Shown: positions 6,680-11,009 of the stretch, in pieces
Numbering within the stretch: position 1 is the first letter of the stretch
Layout of the letters: every line of letters starts with the position of its first letter
NCBI GenBank assembly: GCA_030146615.1
Contig: JASLBL010000184.1
Location: forward strand, 1 to 11,009
DNA length: 11,009 bases
Reading direction: 5' to 3'
Source of the DNA: Actinomycetes bacterium
GTDB taxonomy: Bacteria; Actinomycetota; CALGFH01
The notes under the pieces: generated by a model
What the model saw: only the letters and a program-made list of their open reading frames with translations
Told to the model about the DNA's origin: nothing
The model's database searches: none
Made by a program: the position numbers and the translations under genes

Positions 6680-6764
6680 GCCGCCACTACGGCGGCAGGA
6701 TGCCCGACAGATCCCACACCCGCGGACGGTCAGGGACCAGCCGCAGCAACACCCCTGGCCTAGG

Positions 6765-6798
6765 CCCAATGCCGATAACTTAGGTTGGTTCGGCTGGT
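6765..6798 (+). repeat. IS4-family element end, copy 1
   Basis: The 34 bp sequence beginning CCCAATGCCGATAACTTAGG and ending TTCGGCTGGT recurs exactly at 10024-10057. Here it lies directly before the transposase reading frame and is the upstream end of the element. CTAG plus one base precedes it (CTAG at 6760-6763), as it does at the other copy. Confidence 0.8.
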
Positions 6799-7525
6799 AT
6801 GGGTGCGTCCTTGCCTTCGTGGGAGGTGGGGATGCCTAGAGCAGGCCAGGTCAAGCCGCCAGTGGAGCCGCGGCTGTCGGATCGGATCGCGATCGGGGTG
6901 CTGACCAGCACCTACCCGCCGGAGCTGGTGGACCGGGTGGTGGCCGAGGCGGGCCGGACCCAGCAGCGCCAGCGGCTGCTGCCCGCGCGGGTGGTGGTCT
7001 GGCTGGTGCTGGCGATGGCGCTGTTCAGCGGGCAGGCCTATGAGGAGGTGGCCCGGCTGCTGGCCGGCGGGCTGGCTGGGCCCGCCGCTGGCAGCAGTGG
7101 TACCGGGTGCCCTCCACGCCGGCGATCGCCAAGGCCCGCGCCCGGCTGGGCGCCGAGCCGCTGGCGCGGCTGTTTGTCGAGGTCGCCCGGCCACTGGCCA
7201 CCCCCGACACCACCGGCGCCTGGTATCGGGGCTGGCGGCTGCTGGCGATCGACGGGACGTGTCTGGATGTGGCCGACACCCCCGCCAACGACCAAGCGTT
7301 TGGGCGGCCGGCGACCCATCGGGGCGAGCGGGCCGCCTTCCCGCAGGTCCGGCTGGTCGCGGTCGCCGAGTGCGGCACCCACGCGATCATCCAGGCGACC
7401 ATGGGGCCGCTGGCCAAGGGCGAGACGACCCTGGCCGCCGGGCTGCTCGGCCCAGCTGGCATGCTCGGCGAGGGGACGCTGCTGCTGGCCGACCGCCAGT
7501 TCGTGGACGCCAACCTCTGGCGCGG
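6765..7525 (+). mobile_element. IS4-family insertion sequence, 5' half only
   Basis: Starts at the 34 bp end and carries the N-terminal half of an IS4-type transposase. Homology stops after LLLADRQFVDANLW, about 7520-7525. The sequence to 7589 (containing CCCTTCATGGCATCAAGACT) no longer resembles transposase and is lower in GC. About 70 central residues and the C-terminal half are missing here; a 3' half lies at 10024-10722 in the opposite orientation. Confidence 0.75.
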
Positions 7526-7559
7526 AGGTCCCGTCCCTTCATGGCATCAAGACTATTGA
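6832..7559 (+). pseudogene. IS4-family transposase, N-terminal part, frameshifted
   Basis: From the ATG at 6832 (GGGAGGTGGGG just before it) the frame reads MPRAGQVKPPVEPRLSDRIA and LPARVVVWLVLAMALFSGQA, typical of the IS4 N-terminal domain. It ends meaningfully at LLAGGLA near 7075. A one-base loss there shifts the sequence to the frame that continues WARRWQQWYRVPSTPAIAKA, and then WRLLAIDGTCLDVADTPAND, which holds the first catalytic Asp (LLAIDG). It goes on through FPQVRLVAVAECGTHAI to LLLADRQF, where the second Asp lies. After about 7525 the frame runs into foreign DNA and stops at 7557-7559. The last catalytic Glu and the Y-x-x-R-W-E region are absent, so it cannot work alone. Confidence 0.8.
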
Positions 7560-7589
7560 TCGGCCTTGTCGCCCCCCCGATGTTGGTAA

Positions 7590-8855
7590 TCAGTCGCGCA
7601 TTGCGCCGTTTTTCTGCCTTGCGACCTTTTCGAGCTCGGTGATCAGGGTTTCGTCGGTGGCGTCGGCTCGTAGTAGCGCGCCGAGTTCGGTTGCCCGGGT
7701 GCGATGGTCGGGCTCGTTCAGCAGGCGGGCCACGGCGGCGGCGATCGCCTCGGGCGAGGCGCTGTTCTTCAGCCGAAGCCCGACGCCGGCTGCGGCGACG
7801 CGTGCGGCGTTGTCGGGTTGGTCGCGCCCGAGCGGGAGCACCAGCTGGGGCACCCCGGCGGCCAGGGCCTTGATCACGGTGCCGTGCCCGCCGTGGCTGA
7901 CGACCGCGGCCGCGTGGGGCAGCACGGTGGTGTGCGGGGCGCTGCGTACGACCCGGATGCATGGGGTGGCGGGCACCGAGTCTGGGTCGATTTCCGGTCC
8001 CGTCGTGACCAGTCCGCGTACGGGCAACGTGTCCAGCGCGGCGGCCACGCGGCGCAGCAGCTCTGTTTGGCGCATGAAGGTCGAGGACATGCCGACCAGG
8101 ACGAGTGGCTGGTCGCCCGGGGGCAGCTCGACGGGCTCGACCCAGTCCGGGTCGTCGAGTCGCGGGCCGACGTAGCGCACGTTGGATGGGAGCCGGGCGG
8201 GGAAGTCGAACGCCTGGGAGGTGAGCACGAGCACGCGTGCGGCCGCGGTGTGTTGGTCGAACGGGTGCGCGAGCGGGGCCAGCCCGAGCTGGGCGCGGGC
8301 GGTGTTCAAGCCCGGAAGCCCCCGATCCCACAGGCGGGCGCCCACACTCTTGACCACGGCCTCGCGCAGCCTGCCGATGGGCCCGCGAGCCGGGAACCAG
8401 CCGGTGCCGAACGGCGGCATCCCCGGGCAGGGCACCACGTAGCAGCTGGACACCATGACCGCGAAGGGCACACCGCGGGCCTCGGCGGCGGCCATGCCAC
8501 CGAGCATGAACATGCTCGACACCAGCGCGTCCGACCGGTGCTCGTCGAGAGCGGCACCGACCTCGTCGGCGTAGTCCGCGGCTGGCCCGGAAACGATCCG
8601 ATCATGGAGCATCTGCACGATCTGGGCCGGTCCGGACAGGTCGTTGTCGTCAAACGGGTCGGGCGCTGCCGCATCGTGGCGGTGCGGAACCCGCTCCCAC
8701 GTGCGGAAGACGCCGCCCGCCGCCTCGACCGCGCCCTGTAGGGGCGGTCCGGCGAGCACCACCACTCGATGCCCGTGCGCGACGAGCGTTCGGACCACGG
8801 CGAGCTCGGGCGGGACACTGCCACCGGCATCCCAGATCGTGACCAGATAGTTCAT
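7590..8855 (-). CDS. MGT/UGT-type (GT1) glycosyltransferase
   Basis: A 421-residue GT-B fold glycosyltransferase of the macrolide/UDP-glycosyltransferase type. The N-terminal domain begins MNYLVTIWDAGGSVPPELAV and VRTLVAHGHRVVVL (residues 1-34). The C-terminal donor-binding domain has RSAPHTTVLPHAAAVVSHGG at 304-323 and GVPQLVLPLGRDQPDNAARV at 334-353. H321, the HGGHGT turn and the GRDQPDN end are the nucleotide-sugar signature. The usual acceptor-side catalytic His of the G-H-V-x-P loop is Ser here (GGSVPP). Such enzymes attach sugars to macrolides, other natural products or lipids in the cytoplasm; the acceptor is not predictable. The ATG at 8853-8855 has GGAGAC 6 bp upstream and follows the tetR-type stop by 14 bp, so the pair is an operon. 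The longer open frame from 9092 only overlaps the regulator gene and is rejected. Confidence 0.9.
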   Translation of the reverse strand: MNYLVTIWDAGGSVPPELAVVRTLVAHGHRVVVLAGPPLQGAVEAAGGVFRTWERVPHRHDAAAPDPFDDNDLSGPAQIVQMLHDRIVSGPAADYADEVGAALDEHRSDALVSSMFMLGGMAAAEARGVPFAVMVSSCYVVPCPGMPPFGTGWFPARGPIGRLREAVVKSVGARLWDRGLPGLNTARAQLGLAPLAHPFDQHTAAARVLVLTSQAFDFPARLPSNVRYVGPRLDDPDWVEPVELPPGDQPLVLVGMSSTFMRQTELLRRVAAALDTLPVRGLVTTGPEIDPDSVPATPCIRVVRSAPHTTVLPHAAAVVSHGGHGTVIKALAAGVPQLVLPLGRDQPDNAARVAAAGVGLRLKNSASPEAIAAAVARLLNEPDHRTRATELGALLRADATDETLITELEKVARQKNGAMRD

Positions 8856-8869
8856 CGTTGGGTCTCCGT

Positions 8870-9460
8870 CTACTCGGGCGGGGCAAGCGCTCCGCGGATG
8901 AGCCGTTCCATGACACGGGCGGTCTCGGCCAGCGACACACCCAGGTCGCGGCGCAGCAGCTTCCACACGTAGACGTCCGCCGCAGCCTGCAGCGCGTTCA
9001 AAGCCGACCGTCGCGCGCCGGCCTCGACCGGCAGCTGATCGCCGAAGAGATCCTCGAGCGACCGCCGGTGGTGCTCGCGGCCCATACGGCACACCTCGGC
9101 GACCGCGGGCAGCCGCTGTTCCTGTTCGAGCAAGCGGATAGTGGCATCGCCCATCATCTCGTACTGCCGCAGCACCACCCGCACCGCCGACCGCACATCT
9201 CCCCGCCGCGCCGTTGCGCGCTGAGCGTCGATCTCGACCGCGAAGTCCGCGGCGCCCTCGACGAGCAGGTTCTCCTTGCTGCCGAAGCGGTTGAGCACGG
9301 TCTGTGCGGTAACTCCCGCGTCCGCGGCGACCTCGGCGAGGGTGACCTCCTCGTAGGGCGCGCTCATGAACCGGGCACGAGCAGCGTCGAGGATCCGCCG
9401 GTGGGTGCTCTCGGCGGCGACCGCCCGGGCGGACATCTGGTAGGTGCGCCTCGTTTTCAT
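8870..9460 (-). CDS. TetR-family transcriptional regulator
   Basis: A 196-residue TetR-type repressor. The N-terminal helix is STHRRILDAARARFMS (about 18-33), and the helix-turn-helix is VTLAEVAADAGVTAQTVLNR followed by FGSKENLL (about 39-66). The C-terminal ligand and dimer domain is less conserved, with an EQEQRLPAVAEVCRMGREHH helix near 112-131. Expected role: binds an operator in its own promoter and releases DNA when a small molecule binds. The glycosyltransferase follows after 14 bp, so it is the likely target along with autoregulation. The ATG at 9460 lies only a few bases after a predicted transcription start, giving a nearly leaderless mRNA. An alternative ATG is M9 at 9436. No Shine-Dalgarno sequence is seen for 9460, as expected for leaderless translation. 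The ligand is unknown. Confidence 0.9.
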   Translation of the reverse strand: MKTRRTYQMSARAVAAESTHRRILDAARARFMSAPYEEVTLAEVAADAGVTAQTVLNRFGSKENLLVEGAADFAVEIDAQRATARRGDVRSAVRVVLRQYEMMGDATIRLLEQEQRLPAVAEVCRMGREHHRRSLEDLFGDQLPVEAGARRSALNALQAAADVYVWKLLRRDLGVSLAETARVMERLIRGALAPPE

Positions 9461-9469
9461 TTGAGCATG

Positions 9470-9498
9470 AGTAAAGCAGTGGTTTGGGTATCAGTCAA
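9470..9498 (-). promoter_or_regulatory. Promoter of the tetR-glycosyltransferase unit
   Basis: On the minus strand, -35 TTGACT (9493-9498) is followed after exactly 17 bp by -10 TTTACT (9470-9475). Transcription should start around 9461-9465, only 0-5 bases before the regulator's ATG (9458-9460), which implies leaderless or nearly leaderless translation. The region is lower in GC than its surroundings. I found no clean dyad that would be the TetR operator. Confidence 0.6.
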
Positions 9499-10023
9499 GT
9501 GAAAGATGCCTGAAGCCTTGTGCAGTCACGGACCCATCGAGCCAGTCGCCCTCGCGCCAGGGCACCGAGCGAGTCGGGGCCGCGCGAGCCCGTGACGCCG
9601 CGTCGCCAGCGCGTTGTCAACCGCGGGACCCGGTTCTCCCCGCACGCCGACCCGCTGGTCCTGATCGACGAGGGTGGGAGCGCGGCCAGCGAAAGCGGAC
9701 CGGCGGAGCACACCGGCGCGGGCGGGGGACGACAGCACACCCTCGGCGACGGAAGGCCTACCGGTCGGAGCACCCCGCCGGGCGGGACGACCAGACAGGC
9801 GACGGCGTACCGTCGATCTTCGGGAAGCACCCCCGCGCGGGCGGCGACGAGTCGGGATGCCGCTCGAAGTAGTCGATGAGTGCTGGAAAATCGCCGGCAT
9901 TGCCTACACAGGTTCGAATCCTGTCCCTGCCACAACCGCTCTGAGCTGCGAAAACGCGACCGCCGGCCGTCCGATCAGGCCGGGTTCGACGCTCCGGTTT
10001 CGCTCCGGTTTCCCTCCACTAGC
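9499..10023. other. Gene-free stretch with a tRNA end fragment
   Basis: Open frames exist on both strands because of high GC, but none has a recognisable domain. The 146-residue minus-strand frame starting MWQGQDSNLC is the well-known false protein read through a tRNA 3' end. A minus-strand segment near 9840-9890 could encode AGDFPALIDYFERHPDSS, which looks protein-like but has no start, and the frame stops near 9760; a gene relic is possible. The only firm element is the tRNA fragment at 9908-9933. Confidence 0.55.
9908..9933 (+). other. tRNA 3' end fragment, possible attachment-site scar
   Basis: A perfect T arm, ACAGG-TTCGAAT-CCTGT (9908-9924), is followed by a 7-base acceptor strand CCCTGCC (9925-9931), then A and C. 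No matching 5' strand (GGCAGGG) with D and anticodon arms lies within 100 bp upstream, so this is not a whole tRNA gene. Integrative elements that insert into tRNA genes leave exactly such 3' duplicates at the far end (attL or attR). No integrase is in the window, so a scar or relic is inferred. Confidence 0.6.
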
Positions 10024-10057
10024 CCCAATGCCGATAACTTAGGTTGGTTCGGCTGGT
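10024..10057 (-). repeat. IS4-family element end, copy 2
   Basis: Identical over 34 bp to 6765-6798. Here it is the downstream end of the element: the transposase C-terminal frame on the minus strand ends with TAA at 10039-10041 inside it. Against the 5' end this makes a long terminal inverted repeat for the intact element. CTAG (10019-10022) plus one base lies just outside, as at copy 1. Confidence 0.8.
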
Positions 10058-10722
10058 TCGCTGTTGGTCGCGTGGCTGCTGCGGTTGGGTGTACGACGGC
10101 GCGCGCTGCTGGGGCGTGGCCGGCGGATGGGCGCCGGCTTGGACGCTCCAACGATGACGACCGCCTGGGCTGGGGGCAGCGTCGGTTGGGGCCAGCCACG
10201 GTGCTTGGCGCATTTGACGCCGAAGTTCGACATCTTGCGCTTGACCACGCGAGGGAAGGCACGCAGGCGGCGTGCGGGCAGCAGCCGCTCGGCGAGCTCG
10301 GCGATGACCCGCTGCAGCGTTCTGGCCTGGGGCTCAGGGGGGGATGGCCGCCTGGCCGGTGCTGGCGACCTGGCGGCGGACGATCCGCAGGCTGCGGATG
10401 AAGGAGACCCGGTCGGGATCCACCTGATGGTCCAGGGCGGCCTGGTGCATCAGGGTGCCGATGGCGTGATGGACCAGCAGCATGCCCCAGACTTCCTGGG
10501 CGACCATCTCCGGGGAGCGGGAGCGCAGCACCACCTTGGGGCCGCGCTGATGGGTCTTGAGCTCATCCAGGGTGGTCTCAAACTCCCACCGCTGCTGGTA
10601 CAGCGCGGCCAGCTCGGCCGCGGGCGCCTTCCTGGGATCCAAGATGGTGGTCAGCAGCCGGTAGGGGGCCGGGGCGGCGGGCCGGCCGGGATCCTTGCCC
10701 AGGGTGTACTCCACCACCCGCA
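10039..10722 (-). pseudogene. IS4-family transposase, C-terminal part, frameshifted
   Basis: From about 10722 the frame reads RVVEYTLGKDPGRPAAPAPY, RLLTTILDPRKAPAAELAAL and YQQRWEFETTLDELKTHQRG. The Y-x-x-R-W-E-x-E motif holds the last catalytic Glu of the IS4 family. It goes on PEMVAQEVWGMLLVHHAIGT and VDPDRVSFIRSLRIVRRQVA, then ends at a TGA (10334-10336) just after a run of seven G (10337-10343). In the next frame the family sequence resumes: PEPQARTLQRVIAELAERLL, RAFPRVVKRKMSNFGVKCAK, ending at 10039. The RAFPRVVK-x-K block also occurs at the end of the E. coli IS4 transposase. The homopolymer suggests a slippage frameshift. The N-terminal half is missing. Confidence 0.8.
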
Positions 10723-10888
10723 CCTCGGCCGCCGGAAGATCCGCCTCGAAGCGGTCGGCCAGGGCCAGCATCTTGGTGCGGTTTCGCCCGACCAAGGTCG
10801 GCTCTTCGCCCCGTGCGAGCAGTTCCCGGAGCACTCGCTGCCCGGTGTACCCCGTCGCGCCCAGCAATACGATCCTGCGTCTTTCCAC
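10723..10888 (-). pseudogene. Saccharopine-dehydrogenase-like protein, N-terminal fragment fused to transposase
   Basis: The GTG at 10886-10888, with GGCGGAG 4 bp before it, opens MERRRIVLLGATGYTGQRVL and RELLARGEEPTLVGRNRTKM. This is a Rossmann NAD(P)-binding start with G-A-T-G-Y-T-G, typical of the saccharopine dehydrogenase/trans-acting enoyl reductase-like group. Relatedness ends at about ADLPAAEV (residues 49-56, near 10722); the frame then passes without a break into IS4 transposase, giving one 184-residue chimeric frame to 10334. Intact homologues are about 350-400 residues, so the enzyme is surely inactive. It lies 32 bp after the likely SDR gene and was probably in its operon. The exact breakpoint is uncertain by several codons. 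Confidence 0.75.
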
Positions 10889-10920
10889 GACTCCGCCTTG
10901 GTGTGGTTGAGGGCCGAGCG

Positions 10921-11009
10921 TCAGCTGGCCAGCCGGTTGAGTTTGCGGATCTGCTTGTCGAAGGCTCGGGCGGGGACGATACGGCGCAGCGTGCTGACGC
11001 GTCCGGCTC
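10921..11009 (-). CDS. Short-chain dehydrogenase-like protein, C-terminal end (partial)
   Basis: Only the last 28 codons lie in the window, in the frame AGRVSTLRRIVPARAFDKQI, RKLNRLAS, stop TGA at 10921-10923. The basic tail with P-x3-F-D-x-Q-I-R-K-L-N-R-L is familiar from C-termini of actinobacterial SDR-family oxidoreductases, but no catalytic part is visible, so the family is inferred from the tail alone. It is followed after 32 bp by the dehydrogenase fragment in the same direction, consistent with a former two-gene operon of oxidoreductases. Confidence 0.45.
   Translation of the reverse strand, partial: AGRVSTLRRIVPARAFDKQIRKLNRLAS

Larger units (their letters stand above)
10024..10722 (-). 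mobile_element. IS4-family insertion sequence, 3' half only
   Basis: Contains the C-terminal half of an IS4-type transposase and the terminal repeat. The upstream half is replaced by dehydrogenase coding sequence at about 10722. The orientation is opposite to the 5' half at 6765-7525, so the two pieces are not one element merely interrupted by an insertion. Confidence 0.75.

Noticed and set aside
6799..8175. 458-codon frame beginning as transposase
   Set aside because: After about 7075 it is out of the transposase frame and then runs antisense to the glycosyltransferase.
7590..9092. 500-codon version of the glycosyltransferase
   Set aside because: The extra N-terminal part is an overlapping frame within the TetR-type gene; the ATG at 8855 has a ribosome site and starts the fold.
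9495..9935. 146-codon frame starting MWQGQDSNLC
   Set aside because: A common false call produced by reading antisense through a tRNA 3' end.
1..11009. CRISPR array, retron or defence island
   Set aside because: No regularly spaced repeats other than IS ends, no cas, reverse transcriptase or known defence genes.

Overview
The window is GC-rich bacterial DNA. Gene families, codon use and leader style all point to an actinomycete-type genome (Actinomycetota). No rRNA or core housekeeping gene is present, so a finer placement is not supported. It is an accessory region: a few intact cargo genes lie among insertion sequences, broken genes and tRNA relics.

Layout. 56-703 is a small SAM-dependent methyltransferase. 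1160-1561 is a PPC/DUF296-domain protein. 1562-2580 is decayed DNA holding a tRNA-Val-like relic (about 1786-1854, minus) and a broken DUF6247-type gene (2028-2318, minus) followed by the first codons of a vanished partner. 2580-6207 is a long IS21-family element read leftward: istA (4426-6024) and istB (3644-4429) overlap by ATGA, and behind them in the same direction lie two passenger genes, a four-cysteine hypothetical protein (3009-3590) and a DUF3024 protein (2666-3004). The element has mirrored arrays of a 22-23 bp end repeat and a perfect 30 bp palindrome just upstream of istA.

6405-6679 is the C-terminal remnant of a LysR-type regulator with a frameshift and a nonsense codon. 6765 to about 7525 is the 5' half of an IS4-family element, frameshifted and truncated. 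7590-9460 is an apparently intact two-gene unit on the minus strand: a TetR-type regulator with a good promoter and almost no leader, followed 14 bp later by an MGT/UGT-type (GT1) glycosyltransferase. 9461-10023 has no supportable gene but holds the 3' end of a tRNA (T arm plus acceptor strand), a possible integration scar. 10024 to about 10722 is the 3' half of the same type of IS4-family element, in the opposite orientation. It is fused in frame to the first ~55 codons of a saccharopine-dehydrogenase-like gene (GTG start at 10888). The C-terminus of a likely short-chain dehydrogenase runs off the window end (10921-11009, minus).

How the parts work together. The istA/istB pair is the transposition machinery, and the passengers appear to travel with it. 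The TetR and glycosyltransferase genes look like a regulator-plus-tailoring or resistance enzyme pair, probably self-regulated. The two IS4 halves carry an identical 34 bp end at 6765 and 10024 and flank the glycosyltransferase unit, which suggests IS-mediated rearrangement. I see no CRISPR array, no complete prophage or plasmid functions, and no convincing new defence system. The most unusual items are the IS21 element with passengers and elaborate ends, and the dehydrogenase-transposase chimeric reading frame.
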